From Oscillospiraceae bacterium (GTDB taxonomy: Bacteria; Bacillota; Clostridia; Oscillospirales; Oscillospiraceae), in contig JAFSET010000076.1 of assembly GCA_017435615.1 (NCBI GenBank), forward strand, positions 1-61,128: a DNA stretch of 61,128 nt. The letters are read 5' to 3'. The translations under genes and the position numbers were made by a program. The stretch's first letter is position 1, and the number at the start of each line of letters is the position of its first letter. A model generated the notes under the pieces. It saw only the letters and a list, made by a program, of their open reading frames with translations, was not told where the DNA came from and made no database searches. This document shows, in pieces, positions 42,794 through 51,887 of the stretch.

Positions 42794-43675
42794 TCACACC
42801 TTCTCCTGAATCTGCTTACCCAGCAATCCCGTAGGCTTGACAAGCAGAACGATGATCAGCACACCGAAAACAATAGCATCACTAAATTGCGTAGAGATCA
42901 GGCCCTTGCAAAGCTCCTCGATCACACCAAGCAGGATGCCACCCAGCATTGCGCCAGGAACAGAACCAATACCGCCAAAAACCGCAGCGGTAAAAGCACG
43001 TATACCGGGCATAGAGCCAGTCGTTGGTTTCAGTGCCGGGGATGCGGAGCAAAGCAGCACACCCGCAATGGCCGCCAATGCCGAACCAATGGCAAAGGTC
43101 ACAGCAATGGTACGGTTTACATTAATACCCATAAGCTGTGCGGCATCCCGGTCCTCAGATACAGCCCGCATAGCCTTTCCTGTACGGGTCTTGCTTGTAA
43201 ACAGAGTCAGGCACACCATCACAACCGCGGAAGTGATGATCGTAACGATCACCTCGCCAGTGATCAGGATCTTGCCATCAAACAGATGAACAGACTCCAT
43301 AGTGACCACGCTGGAATAGGTTTTTTGGGCAACGCCCCAGATTAGCTGTGCTGCATTTTGCAGAAAGTAACTAACGCCGATTGCGGTGATCAAAACAGCC
43401 AAGCTTGAGGTGCCGCGCAAGGGTCTGTATGCCAGTGCCTCGATCAGCACACCGAGCACTGTACAAACCACAATTGCCGCAAGGATTGCAACCACAGGAG
43501 GCATTTTCAGATAGATCATTACGCAGTATGATATGTAAGCACCTACCATAATGACATCACCGTGTGCAAAGTTCAGCATCTTGGCGATACCGTAAACCAT
43601 CGTATAGCCCAATGCGATTATGGCGTAGATAGAGCCAATACTCAGGCCGTTGATCAAATATTGCAATACTGCCAT
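42794..43675 (-). CDS. livH: Branched-chain amino acid ABC transporter permease
   Basis: A 293-residue permease, eight membrane segments. IALGYTMVYGIAKMLNFAHGD and VFGGIGSVPGAMLGG are LivH signatures. The start MAVLQYL has AAGGAG 9 bases upstream. First gene of livHMGF, with its own consensus promoter, separated from livK by the livK terminator. Confidence 0.93.
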   Translation of the reverse strand: MAVLQYLINGLSIGSIYAIIALGYTMVYGIAKMLNFAHGDVIMVGAYISYCVMIYLKMPPVVAILAAIVVCTVLGVLIEALAYRPLRGTSSLAVLITAIGVSYFLQNAAQLIWGVAQKTYSSVVTMESVHLFDGKILITGEVIVTIITSAVVMVCLTLFTSKTRTGKAMRAVSEDRDAAQLMGINVNRTIAVTFAIGSALAAIAGVLLCSASPALKPTTGSMPGIRAFTAAVFGGIGSVPGAMLGGILLGVIEELCKGLISTQFSDAIVFGVLIIVLLVKPTGLLGKQIQEKV

Positions 43676-43761
43676 TTCTCTTTTCTCCTTCAAACAGTCA
43701 TTAACAGTCTATGACAGGGTCTTTAGACAAGCCCCTCTCATAGGCCGTCAATCGGTGTCAT

Positions 43762-43790
43762 ATTATACAGGAAATTATAAATACTGTCAA
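43762..43790 (-). promoter_or_regulatory. Consensus promoter of livHMGF
   Basis: TTGACA, 17 bases, TATAAT on the minus strand, giving a leader of about 80 bases before livH. Confidence 0.85.
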
Positions 43791-43837
43791 CGCATAAATC
43801 TTCCCGAGGCATTCTTTTTACATCTTCCTGTAGCATT

Positions 43838-43875
43838 CTTTTTGGGATGGGGAGCGTTCTCCCCATCCCAAAAAG
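43838..43875 (-). terminator. livK terminator
   Basis: Perfect 17-bp palindrome CTTTTTGGGATGGGGAG with loop CGTT, seven bases beyond the livK stop; T-runs on both strands. Confidence 0.88.
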
Positions 43876-43881
43876 ATCAAA

Positions 43882-45036
43882 TCACTTGGATACGTATGTA
43901 CCGTTCTGGACCTCAACAGCAGTGGGGACCTTGGAGACCATACCGGTCTCATCCCAAGTCATGTTTGTGCCGGTCAGACCGTTGAAGGTAGCCGTTGCGA
44001 AGTACTCCTTCAGTGCTGCGCAAGTATCTGCATTGGAGGTCTTGCCGGTAATACCCTTGGCAACACAGCCCTCGTAGATCGCATAAATCACGTCGTAGCC
44101 GTCAGCTGCGAATTGGTTGGGGGCTTCACCGCCAGACTTTTCCTTATACTTTTCAACGAAAGCAACATTGGCAGGATCATCGTTGTCAGCCGCATAAGGA
44201 GTCATCATAATCAGGCCCTCAGCCAAAGAGGTGTCGAAGTTCTCCTGCGTCAGCACACCATCCATACCGTCGCAACCCAGGAAGACAGGCTTGTAACCCA
44301 TTTCGTTGGCATTGGTCAGGACCGTAACTGCCTGAGCCGCGTAGATGGGCATAAACACGATATCACACTCCGCGCTCTGCAACTGCTGCAGCTGGGTCTT
44401 ATAATCCGTCGTGTTGGCATCGAAGGAGGTAACGGCAGCGATTTCCATCTGGAGTTCCGAAGCAGCATTCTCGAAGCTCTTCTTGATGCCGTTAGAGTAA
44501 TCGGTAGTGGAATCGTACAAAACACCGATCTTGGTGCCCATTTTCTGGCTGTTGATCAGCTCGGCAGATGCAGCGCCTTGGTTGGGATCAGTAAAACACA
44601 TCTGGAACACGTTGTCGCCAGCCTTGGGAATATCCTCGTTAGAACCAGAGGGTGTCATCATAAAGATATTGTCTGTAACAGTCTTTGGAGCAAGCGTCAG
44701 GCAGGGGCCGGTAGTAACAGCGCCGGCAAATATCTGCATATTATTGTCCATCAGTGTCGCATAGGCAGTACCTGCCTTTTCATTATCAGAAACATCGTCT
44801 TCAGACATAAAATGGATTTGAACACCGCCCTTGGCGTTGATCTCTTCCACGGCCACTTCCATGCCCCACTTTACGGCGTTGCCGTAAACAGCATTATCAC
44901 CGGTAAAAGGTCCGGACAGGCCAATGCGTATTGCATCACCCTTATCGGATGCGTTGCCGCCTGCATCGCCGCCGCAGCCGGCGAACAGACCTACGACCAT
45001 CATAACGGCCATAACAAATGCGAATAACTTTTTCAT
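43882..45036 (-). CDS. livK: Branched-chain amino acid ABC transporter substrate-binding lipoprotein
   Basis: A 384-residue periplasmic-binding-protein-fold lipoprotein. Signal sequence with lipobox LFAGC (Cys21), then a Leu/Ile/Val-binding fold opening IRIGLSGPFTGDNAVYG. It would deliver solute to LivHMGF, encoded downstream as a separate unit. AAGGAG lies 9 bases before the ATG. Its separate promoter and strong terminator allow it to be made in excess over the transporter. Confidence 0.92.
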   Translation of the reverse strand: MKKLFAFVMAVMMVVGLFAGCGGDAGGNASDKGDAIRIGLSGPFTGDNAVYGNAVKWGMEVAVEEINAKGGVQIHFMSEDDVSDNEKAGTAYATLMDNNMQIFAGAVTTGPCLTLAPKTVTDNIFMMTPSGSNEDIPKAGDNVFQMCFTDPNQGAASAELINSQKMGTKIGVLYDSTTDYSNGIKKSFENAASELQMEIAAVTSFDANTTDYKTQLQQLQSAECDIVFMPIYAAQAVTVLTNANEMGYKPVFLGCDGMDGVLTQENFDTSLAEGLIMMTPYAADNDDPANVAFVEKYKEKSGGEAPNQFAADGYDVIYAIYEGCVAKGITGKTSNADTCAALKEYFATATFNGLTGTNMTWDETGMVSKVPTAVEVQNGTYVSK

Positions 45037-45064
45037 AATCTTTTCTCCTTTTTTGAAATGCTTG

Positions 45065-45093
45065 ATTATATAAAGAAGCGGCTGCTCTTACAA
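45065..45093 (-). promoter_or_regulatory. livK promoter overlapping a terminator loop
   Basis: TTGTAA, 17 bases, TATAAT on the minus strand. The -35 TTGTAA is the loop of the upstream hairpin at 45075-45103. Confidence 0.6.
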
Positions 45094-45103
45094 CAGCCGC
45101 TTC
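45075..45103 (-). terminator. Terminator of the 53-residue protein gene
   Basis: Perfect 10-bp stem GAAGCGGCTG/CAGCCGCTTC with a 9-base loop, about 22 bases after the small gene's stop; TTTATATAAT follows on the minus strand. Confidence 0.75.
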
Positions 45104-45124
45104 CTCATTACAAAAAACGGCTTT

Positions 45125-45286
45125 TTACATCCCTAAAATCAAAATACCCAGCAGGGATACAAACAAAATGGACACCGCGCATAGAGCAGTGTCCAACAAA
45201 ACAGCAATACGGGCGCAGGAAGTAGCCACGGCAGAATAACCGCAGCAGCTATTGGAATTGGACATCATGTTGAAGCTGTGCATCAT
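45125..45286 (-). CDS. Small Cys-containing membrane protein, 53 residues
   Basis: ATG to TAA, 53 residues: a polar Met/Asn/Ser-rich start MMHSFNMMSNSNSCCGYSA, cysteines at 14, 15, 24 and 36, then a strongly hydrophobic C-terminal helix ending LGILILGM. AGGAGG lies 8 bases before the ATG, with a near-consensus promoter 30 bases farther up and a terminator after it, so it is an independent, probably well-expressed gene. No homologue is known to me; a membrane-active or metal/thiol-binding small protein is possible. Confidence 0.62.
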   Translation of the reverse strand: MMHSFNMMSNSNSCCGYSAVATSCARIAVLLDTALCAVSILFVSLLGILILGM

Positions 45287-45315
45287 AGTGGTTACCTCCT
45301 GTAAGATTTGAGCCT

Positions 45316-45344
45316 ATTGTATCTCAGCGGCGCACATTTGTCAA
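45316..45344 (-). promoter_or_regulatory. Promoter of the 53-residue protein gene
   Basis: TTGACA, 17 bases, TACAAT on the minus strand. Confidence 0.78.
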
Positions 45345-45442
45345 CGGCGCAAATACACCAAATTAGGCAGCAGGATATGCACTGTTTTTGTATAAACCAT
45401 ACAAATGACAAAATTTTCGGTTGATAATCCGCAGGATCACAA

Positions 45443-45475
45443 AAGAAAACGGCCGATTTTCATGGCCGTTTTCTT
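45443..45475 (-). terminator. Terminator of the FtsW-PBP operon
   Basis: Perfect 12-bp stem AAGAAAACGGCC/GGCCGTTTTCTT with a 9-base loop, 15 bases beyond the PBP stop; T-run (TTTTG) on the minus strand. Confidence 0.82.
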
Positions 45476-45489
45476 GTTATTTTGCATAA

Positions 45490-46854
45490 TCAGTGATCCA
45501 GCACTTCCTTGCAGGCAGTCAGAACAGCAGAGGCGATCGGCACACAGGTTGCACGGCCATAACCGCCTTCTTCCACGCACACGATAAATGCCAGCGGATA
45601 TTTCGCATCCGTGACAAATCCGGCAAACATAGCGTTTGACGCTCTGTCTCCGTCCATTTCTCCTGTGCCGGTCTTGGCGCAGACCGTCAGTCCGGGGAAA
45701 TTGTCATCACCGTATTTGCTCAACACATTGTTGCGCATATATTCCTGCACGATCTGCGCCACTTCCGTACTCATCACACGCTGTGTATATTGGGTTTTTG
45801 CCTGATAGCCGGACAGTCCGTTTCCTACCTGCTCCACAACATAGGGAACCGCACCCTCTCCCCCACCGGCAATGGCGCCCATCAGGGTCAGAAAGCTGCA
45901 GGGGTTTACCAGGTCTGTATACTGGCCGATGGCACTCCAGGCAAGGTTGACCGGCTCGGCAGGTGCCTGATAGTTTCCGGCCACAGTGGTGATCCCGTCA
46001 AAGCTGACAGGCTCTGTGACCCGAAGCTTTTCCACATAGTCCTGCAGCGCCTGCTGTCCCAGCAGGCCGGAAAGCTGGGCAAAGGCACAGTTGCAGGAAT
46101 TGCAGAAGGCGTCCTTCAGGCTTTGGGTGCCGTGGACATCCTCGCAGGTGATTTGATCCACACCGTAGACCTGCGATCCGGAACAGACAAACTCCATCTG
46201 CTCCACGCCCTCGATCTGCTCCAGTGCCGCTGCCAGTGTAACGATCTTAAAAATAGAACCGGGGGTATATGCCGACTGGGTAAATCGGTTCATATACACG
46301 CCTTCATAGCGGCCTTCCGGATCGTTTTCCAGGTCCGGCTCATTCAGCGGATCATAGGTAGGCGTTGTGACTGCGCACAAAAGCTGTCCGGTTTTGTAGT
46401 TATACACCGCCACTGTGCCTTTGTAGCTGCCCAATGCCTCCAAAGCCGTTTTCTGCACCGATGCCGACAACGTCAGCTCCGCCACATTGCCTGCGCCACC
46501 GTAGGAATACAGGCCGTTTACCAGATCAAAGCCCACCATTTGGGAAGAATAGTTAGGCACTGCAGGCGCACTGATATTTCCGTTTTCGTCACCGATCCAA
46601 TGCAGCGTAGACTTGCGAATGGCTTCGCTGGAGGAATACTCCCGCTGATCGTTCATATCCAGCAGCAAAATGCCGTCCCGGTCCGTTACCGCACCGATTC
46701 CCATATTGCCTGCGTAGTACACATGGGGCGATCCGGGGAACACCGCCCAATCCGCCGCCTGCATCACGTACTCCGTTACGAAGAAGGTCAGTCCTGCCAG
46801 CAGCAGGACCACCAAAAGGATCACTGCGCCGGCCCGTTTTGCGACTCTATTCAT
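45490..46854 (-). CDS. Class B penicillin-binding protein (transpeptidase)
   Basis: A 454-residue PBP with one N-terminal membrane anchor (residues ~8-30) and a transpeptidase domain with SxxK at Ser200-Lys203 (TPGSIFK), SxN as SCN in NSCNCAF, and KTG in CAKTGTGE. It is short, lacking the large N-terminal dimerisation domain of B. subtilis PBP2b, like the PbpA type encoded beside RodA/FtsW. GGAGG lies 5 bases before the ATG. It overlaps the end of the FtsW fusion gene by eight bases; the two probably form a glycosyltransferase-transpeptidase pair. Confidence 0.9.
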   Translation of the reverse strand: MNRVAKRAGAVILLVVLLLAGLTFFVTEYVMQAADWAVFPGSPHVYYAGNMGIGAVTDRDGILLLDMNDQREYSSSEAIRKSTLHWIGDENGNISAPAVPNYSSQMVGFDLVNGLYSYGGAGNVAELTLSASVQKTALEALGSYKGTVAVYNYKTGQLLCAVTTPTYDPLNEPDLENDPEGRYEGVYMNRFTQSAYTPGSIFKIVTLAAALEQIEGVEQMEFVCSGSQVYGVDQITCEDVHGTQSLKDAFCNSCNCAFAQLSGLLGQQALQDYVEKLRVTEPVSFDGITTVAGNYQAPAEPVNLAWSAIGQYTDLVNPCSFLTLMGAIAGGGEGAVPYVVEQVGNGLSGYQAKTQYTQRVMSTEVAQIVQEYMRNNVLSKYGDDNFPGLTVCAKTGTGEMDGDRASNAMFAGFVTDAKYPLAFIVCVEEGGYGRATCVPIASAVLTACKEVLDH

Positions 46855-48565
46855 CCTGGCCTCCTTTTCGGCGAACAAGCTTCACAGCAAAGCTGGCGTT
46901 CTGCCGGGTATCCGCGGCTTTGATAAAGCCCAAAAGTCCCCAGGCGCACAGCATGCTGGAGCCACCGTTTGAAAGAAATGGGAAGGTCACACCGGTCAGG
47001 GGTACCACATCCACCGTTCCCAAGGCATTGAGGATCACCTGCACGATCAAGATGGCAGCAGCGGTACAGCTTCCAATGGTATAAAAGCTGCTGCGGCCCA
47101 TCGCCGCACAGCGCACACTGAACAGGCCCAGTGCCGCAATGCTGACGATCAGCAGGACCACCATGATCAGCCCCCACTCCTCACCCACTGTGGCAATAAC
47201 CATATCCGAGTCTGCCGCAAAGAGATTTCGCATCCAGCCCTGTCCGGTTCCCAGGCCCACAAGGCCGCCGGAAGCCATACACATCAGCGCTCTTGTCTGC
47301 TGATAGCCGCCGTCCAGCGGTGCTTCCCATATATGTCGCCAGTTGGCAAAGCGGCGCAAGGCATGGGGCGCGATCTTCAGGGCCAGCACACCGGCAAAGC
47401 CCAAGCCTGTACAGGCCAGGGCAATGGTGCCCATATTGCCGGAGCGCATATAAGCGATCACCAAAAAGGCCATAAAAAAGATCAGGGCCGTACCGAAATC
47501 GTTCATCAGTGCCAGGCAGCCGCAGACCACCACAGAATAGACGATGAACATGAAGATATTGCGTTTGGTCATGATCCGGTCCATAGCCGATGCGCCTACA
47601 AAGACAAAGCAGATCTTACTCAGCTCTGAAGGCTGCATGGAAAGGCCGCCAATGACGATCCAGTTTTTTGCGCCGTTGATCTGACGGCCAAACACCAGCG
47701 TCAGCAGCAAAAAGCCGATGCCGGCCACCGCAGCCACATAGCGCATTTGCTTTGCCCGTTCCAAATCACGCAAGGACCATCCCACGCACAAAAACAGCAC
47801 AATCCCCATGACCATACTGGCAAACTGCTTGACGGCCTCTCCGGGGACCACGGTGCAGATAGATGCCATGCCCATAGTACAGATAAAAAAGGCAATGGTC
47901 TCCACTTCAAAGGAGGGTCGGCGGATAAAGCAATAGAACACAAACAGCAGCCACTGGGACAGCATAATACCGCCAAAGCCGATGAGATAATTCTGTCCGT
48001 TACCCTCTGCGCCGGTCATCAAAAAGCCGATGCAGCAAAGCACCTGGAAAATGGTCAGCATTAAAATATTGGCCACACTGGCAGAAAAACTGGATGCCTT
48101 CGTCCGAAGCTGTGCCAAATGACGGGCCTGCTTTTGGGATATCGGCTGCAAGGTCATATCCATGCCGCCAACAGTGATCACGTCCTCTTCCTTCAGGGCC
48201 CGGATGCGGACTTTTTTGCCGTTCACATAAACGCCGCCGGGACTGTCGGTGTCGGAGATGGTCCAGCTTCCGTCATCGTACCGGGTCAAAACCGCGTGGC
48301 TTCTGGACACCGTCGCCAGGTCGATCACCACATCGCTGCGCTTGCTGCGTCCGATCACATTTTCCCAGTGGGTAATGGCGTGCTTTTTCCCGTCCGCCAT
48401 ACACAGCCACGCCCAGATCTCAGGCTCCCGGCGAAAGCTGATCAGGGGCCAAATCGCGCGCAACAGGATCAGTAGCGCCAAAGCCGGTGCCAAATAGCGG
48501 AACACGGCAATATATACATTTACATAGGTTGGAAGGGCGTGTTGCAAGGATTCTACCAGCTCCAC
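46847..48565 (-). CDS. FHA domain fused to an FtsW/RodA/SpoVE-type glycosyltransferase
   Basis: A 572-residue SEDS-family protein with an extra N-terminus. One membrane segment (residues ~18-40) leads to a complete FHA domain (~50-140) with GRS at 72-74, SRSH at 87-90 and NG at 115-116; FHA domains bind phosphothreonine. About ten membrane segments follow (150-555) with SEDS motifs such as KNWIVIGGLSMQPSELSK and PLTGVTFPFLSNGGSS. The SEDS half polymerises lipid II, with the downstream PBP as crosslinking partner. The fusion implies control by a Ser/Thr kinase, not encoded in this window. The start is a GTG after AGGAGG. Confidence 0.92.
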   Translation of the reverse strand: MELVESLQHALPTYVNVYIAVFRYLAPALALLILLRAIWPLISFRREPEIWAWLCMADGKKHAITHWENVIGRSKRSDVVIDLATVSRSHAVLTRYDDGSWTISDTDSPGGVYVNGKKVRIRALKEEDVITVGGMDMTLQPISQKQARHLAQLRTKASSFSASVANILMLTIFQVLCCIGFLMTGAEGNGQNYLIGFGGIMLSQWLLFVFYCFIRRPSFEVETIAFFICTMGMASICTVVPGEAVKQFASMVMGIVLFLCVGWSLRDLERAKQMRYVAAVAGIGFLLLTLVFGRQINGAKNWIVIGGLSMQPSELSKICFVFVGASAMDRIMTKRNIFMFIVYSVVVCGCLALMNDFGTALIFFMAFLVIAYMRSGNMGTIALACTGLGFAGVLALKIAPHALRRFANWRHIWEAPLDGGYQQTRALMCMASGGLVGLGTGQGWMRNLFAADSDMVIATVGEEWGLIMVVLLIVSIAALGLFSVRCAAMGRSSFYTIGSCTAAAILIVQVILNALGTVDVVPLTGVTFPFLSNGGSSMLCAWGLLGFIKAADTRQNASFAVKLVRRKGGQDE

Positions 48566-48592
48566 AGCCTCACCTCCTGACTTTTCGTAACT

Positions 48593-49420
48593 TTAATCCT
48601 GAAGCTGACGCAGCAGGGCGATCTCCCGTGCATAACCCGGCAGCTCATTGGGTGTCTCCAAAATCATAGGCAGCTTGCTGAGCACCGGATGATTGACGAT
48701 TGCCTTGAATGTATTCTCCCCCAAATGGCCCTGGCCCAAAAGCTCATGGCGGTCTTTGTGGCTTTCATAGGGATTTTTGGAGTCGTTCAGATGCAGAGCC
48801 TTCAGCCGATTCAGGCCGATCACCCGGTCAAATTCCGCCAGCACACCGTCCAGGTCATTGACAATGTCATAGCCTCCATCGTGAACGTGGCAGCTATCCA
48901 GGCATACGCCAAGGGTGCTGTCACCAACACCGTCGATGATGGCCTTCAGCTCCTCAAAGCGTCCGCCGATCTCACTGCCCTTTCCGGCCATGGTTTCCAG
49001 CAGGACAGTCACCGGGTATCCCGGCTCCAGTGCTTTTTTCAAAGCCTTGACAATATGATCAATGCCTGCCTCCACGCCCTGGCCCACATGGCTGCCGGGG
49101 TGGAAATTATAGTAATTGCCGGGCAAGTAGGACATCCGACGCAGATCATCACAGAGCACACTTGCTGCAAATTCCCTGGCGGAAGCCTCAGCGGTACACA
49201 AGTTCATGGTATACGCGCCGTGGGCCACCAGCGGACCGAAGCCGTGCTCCCGCAACGCCTCCACTGCCCGGGCGCAATCCTGAGGGTCCTCCGGCTTGGC
49301 CTTGCTGCCCCGGGGATTTCTTGTAAAAAACGCAAAGGTGTTGGCCCCGATGGAAAGGGCAGTTTCCACCATGGCCATATTCCCTGCGGAGTTGGATAAA
49401 TGACAACCGGCATAAAGCAT
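48593..49420 (-). CDS. nfo: Endonuclease IV (AP endonuclease)
   Basis: A 275-residue TIM-barrel AP endonuclease that cuts DNA at abasic sites. Zinc-site motifs include NFHPGSHVG, ETMAGKGSEIG, LDSCHVHDGGYD, LNDSKNPYESHKDRHE and the final ETP in MILETPNE. GGAGG lies 8 bases before MLYAGCH. A TTGCTT-17-TATTGT promoter lies just upstream. Confidence 0.93.
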   Translation of the reverse strand: MLYAGCHLSNSAGNMAMVETALSIGANTFAFFTRNPRGSKAKPEDPQDCARAVEALREHGFGPLVAHGAYTMNLCTAEASAREFAASVLCDDLRRMSYLPGNYYNFHPGSHVGQGVEAGIDHIVKALKKALEPGYPVTVLLETMAGKGSEIGGRFEELKAIIDGVGDSTLGVCLDSCHVHDGGYDIVNDLDGVLAEFDRVIGLNRLKALHLNDSKNPYESHKDRHELLGQGHLGENTFKAIVNHPVLSKLPMILETPNELPGYAREIALLRQLQD

Positions 49421-49499
49421 AGTTTTGTCCTCCTGACTTTCAGATCTTTTCATTACAATACCACATTGTGCCCAAAAAAGCAATTTAATAATAAATGAA

Positions 49500-49525
49500 C
49501 ACGCCCTCTGTCCAAAGAGGGCGTG
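49500..49525 (-). terminator. rex terminator
   Basis: 10-bp stem CACGCCCTCT/AGAGGGCGTG with a 6-base loop, five bases beyond the rex stop. Confidence 0.78.
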
Positions 49526-49530
49526 AGCAA

Positions 49531-50160
49531 TTATTCCTTGATCTTCATCTGCGCCTGCAGGTGCATGGACAGCACCGCCAGGGAGGTGGCCATGTTCTCA
49601 TTCTGTACCAGTGTATTCTTCGGCACATCCAAATGGGTGGGAGCAAAGTTCCAAATTGCCCGGATGCCGCACTGGATCAGCCGGTCACAAACCTGCTGTG
49701 CGTGCTCCTTCGGAACGGTGATGATGCCCACGTGGACATTGTTCTCCCGGCAGAATTTTTCCATATCCTCCATGGGTAAGATCGGCTTATCCTGTCCCTT
49801 GGCAGGCTGCACATCAAAGGCCGCCAGGATATTCAGGCCGTAGGCTTCAAAGCCGGAGTATCCCAGCAAAGCCTGACCTAACTTGCCTGCGCCAACCAAA
49901 ATGGCATCGTTGGTATTGTCATAGCAAAGATACCGGCTGATGGTCTCGATCAGTTCCAATCGAGGGTAGCCGATCTTGGGCTTTCCGGCATTGGAGACCA
50001 CTGCCAAATCCTTCCGGACCTGGACTTCACCCATGCCCAGGGCATTGGCAATACAAGTAGCGGAAATATGGGACGGGCCGTCCTCCGGCAGACTTTGCAG
50101 ATAAGAAAGATAGCTGGGCAGCCGTTTGAGTACTGCTTTGGAAAGAGCGCTGCGCTTCAT
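49531..50160 (-). CDS. rex: Redox-sensing repressor Rex
   Basis: A 209-residue Rex repressor. The winged helix (residues 1-80) includes SATCIANALGMGEVQVRKDL, and the Rossmann domain starts AILVGAGKLGQALLGYSGF, the NADH-binding site. High NADH releases it from genes for fermentation and respiration. A TATAAT promoter (50214-50242) precedes it, with clustered TCGATA motifs in the leader. Confidence 0.94.
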   Translation of the reverse strand: MKRSALSKAVLKRLPSYLSYLQSLPEDGPSHISATCIANALGMGEVQVRKDLAVVSNAGKPKIGYPRLELIETISRYLCYDNTNDAILVGAGKLGQALLGYSGFEAYGLNILAAFDVQPAKGQDKPILPMEDMEKFCRENNVHVGIITVPKEHAQQVCDRLIQCGIRAIWNFAPTHLDVPKNTLVQNENMATSLAVLSMHLQAQMKIKE

Positions 50161-50187
50161 GATCTGTCTCCTCGCTTTCGATACGGT

Positions 50188-50242
50188 TTTTTATCGATAT
50201 TATTTCTGTATCGATTATAGCACCGTCTTCCAAAAAAAGCAA
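50188..50242 (-). promoter_or_regulatory. rex promoter with TCGATA cluster
   Basis: TTGCTT (50237-50242), 17 bases, TATAAT (50214-50219) on the minus strand. Three TATCGA/TCGATA sequences (about 50188, 50192 and 50209) lie at and just downstream of the -10. They do not match the usual Rex site (TTGTGAA-N4-TTCACAA), so the regulator is unknown. Confidence 0.6.
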
Positions 50243-50251
50243 GTCCTACCT

Positions 50252-50962
50252 TTAAACGCAGCTTGTCTGCCGCAGCAGCTCCTTACGCAAGCGTAGCATG
50301 ATCCGCTTTTCCAGCCGGGATATGTAGGACTGGGATATTTCCAGCTTTTGGGCAACCTCCTTTTGTGTCAGCTCCTTTTGTCCGTTCAGACCAAAGCGCA
50401 TGGTCACGATCTGCCGTTCACGCTCCGGCAATTCCTTCACCGCCTGCCGCAGCAGGCACAGGTCCACATCATCCTCCATAGGACGTAGGATCACATCCTC
50501 TTCCGTACCCAAAATATCCGACAAAAGCAGCTCATTCCCATCATAATCCATATTGATTGGCTCGTCCAGGGATACCTCATTTTTTTGATTGGCAATTTTT
50601 CGAATATGCATCAAGATCTCATTTTCAATACACCGGGAGGCGTAGGTCGCCAATTTGATATTTTTATCCCGGCGGTAGGTATTGATACCCTTGATCAGGC
50701 CGATGGTGCCAATGGAGATCAGGTCTTCGATGTTGACCCCGGTGTTTTCAAACCGCCGGGCAATAAATACCACCAGGCGTAGATTTCGTTCGATCAAAAG
50801 CTGGCGGGCATCCTCATCGCCCTGCTCCAATGCCTCCAGTGTCTGCTGCTCCTGCTTTCCCTTAAGCGGTGCCGGCAGCACGTCCGCGCCGCCAATATAA
50901 TAGATCGTCCCAACACCCACCGCGCACAGTCTTTTCATAAGCATTTGCATTTTTTCCTTCAT
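50252..50962 (-). CDS. sigE: Sporulation sigma factor SigE
   Basis: A 236-residue sigma-70-type factor. Region 2 includes [34 protein letters not shown]; region 4 [23 protein letters not shown]. An N-terminal pro-sequence (residues 1-~28, hydrophobic around [13 protein letters not shown]) is expected to be removed by SpoIIGA, encoded immediately upstream and overlapping by four bases. It directs early mother-cell transcription in sporulation. Confidence 0.95.
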   Translation of the reverse strand: MKEKMQMLMKRLCAVGVGTIYYIGGADVLPAPLKGKQEQQTLEALEQGDEDARQLLIERNLRLVVFIARRFENTGVNIEDLISIGTIGLIKGINTYRRDKNIKLATYASRCIENEILMHIRKIANQKNEVSLDEPINMDYDGNELLLSDILGTEEDVILRPMEDDVDLCLLRQAVKELPERERQIVTMRFGLNGQKELTQKEVAQKLEISQSYISRLEKRIMLRLRKELLRQTSCV

Positions 50963-51717
50963 ACCGTTCCTCCAATCAAAGCCTGATATGTTCCGTTCCC
51001 ATCCAGCACCTCCGGCGCAAAGGCCACCAGGGCACTTCCCTTTTTCTTTCCGATTTTTGTATACTTTAGCTGCAGTGCCAGCAAAAAGCGGCCGGATTGA
51101 TCCACCGTCCGGTAAGGAATCAGCCGCAGCCCGGGAATGGCTCCCAGGGCATCCACAGGCTGCTGAAGCTGCTGTTTTGTCAGCCCTGTCAACTGCCTTG
51201 CCACATCCGCGCCGACCACCATCACGTATTTTCCGGTGACCGGGTCACGGAGGGTATTGCCGGTATCATGCAGTGCCGTCAGCTTTAACTGATGGGTTCC
51301 ATACTGCAATTCCACCGGAACGAACCGGCGCAGCGCTTCCCCACTGCGATAGATCAGAAAGCATCCCACACAGAGCACTGCCGCCCACAGGATTTCCATC
51401 AGTGCGGTTGCACCGCCTGCCAGGGCGTCCAGCGCCAGCCGCAGCAAACAATACATACCGCCCCGCCGCAGCGCCCCGGTGCCGAATCCAAAGGCAGCCA
51501 TTGCTGTCAGGGCGATGCTGACCACGTACCAAAACCGATGCTCCAAAAACCACAGCCGTTCCACCGTGCAGGCCGCGGCATACAGGCTGCTGAGCACCGC
51601 ACCAAGGAGTGGACCTAACCAGCCGCTGTCTGATTCTGTATACCGCGCCACAGCGAACAGCAGTAAAAAAGTCACCAAAAAGTTCAAAACAATTGCAAGT
51701 TTCATGTAATTCGCCAC
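50959..51717 (-). CDS. spoIIGA: Sporulation sigma-E processing protease SpoIIGA
   Basis: A 252-residue membrane aspartic protease. Five membrane segments lie in residues 1-128; the C-terminal domain has the active-site Asp151 in HDTGN. It cleaves pro-SigE at the sporulation septum. The start is a GTG seven bases after GGAGG. A TATACT -10 lies about 30 bases upstream, without a normally spaced -35, which would fit Spo0A-type activation (inference). Confidence 0.92.
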   Translation of the reverse strand: MANYMKLAIVLNFLVTFLLLFAVARYTESDSGWLGPLLGAVLSSLYAAACTVERLWFLEHRFWYVVSIALTAMAAFGFGTGALRRGGMYCLLRLALDALAGGATALMEILWAAVLCVGCFLIYRSGEALRRFVPVELQYGTHQLKLTALHDTGNTLRDPVTGKYVMVVGADVARQLTGLTKQQLQQPVDALGAIPGLRLIPYRTVDQSGRFLLALQLKYTKIGKKKGSALVAFAPEVLDGNGTYQALIGGTV

Positions 51718-51856
51718 TTTTTTACCTCCTTGATGTTCGGTGCTTTCAGTATATCCGGCTCATGCCCAAAAATCCGTCGCAACGGTGTCCGGGTCTTGTC
51801 CCAGAAAACGCCCCTTCCCCACTGCCCTTCTGCCCGGACCTGCCGGGAAACAAAAA

Positions 51857-51887
51857 ATCCGGCAGATGAATTACTCAACTGCCGGAT
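51857..51887 (-). terminator. Terminator of rarA-DUF951
   Basis: 9-bp stem ATCCGGCAG/CTGCCGGAT with TTTTTTG on the minus strand. The 5' part overlaps the last codons of the DUF951 gene. Confidence 0.82.

Noticed and set aside
45790-46923. Plus-strand open frame, 377 codons
   Set aside because: Antisense of the PBP gene and the end of the FtsW fusion.
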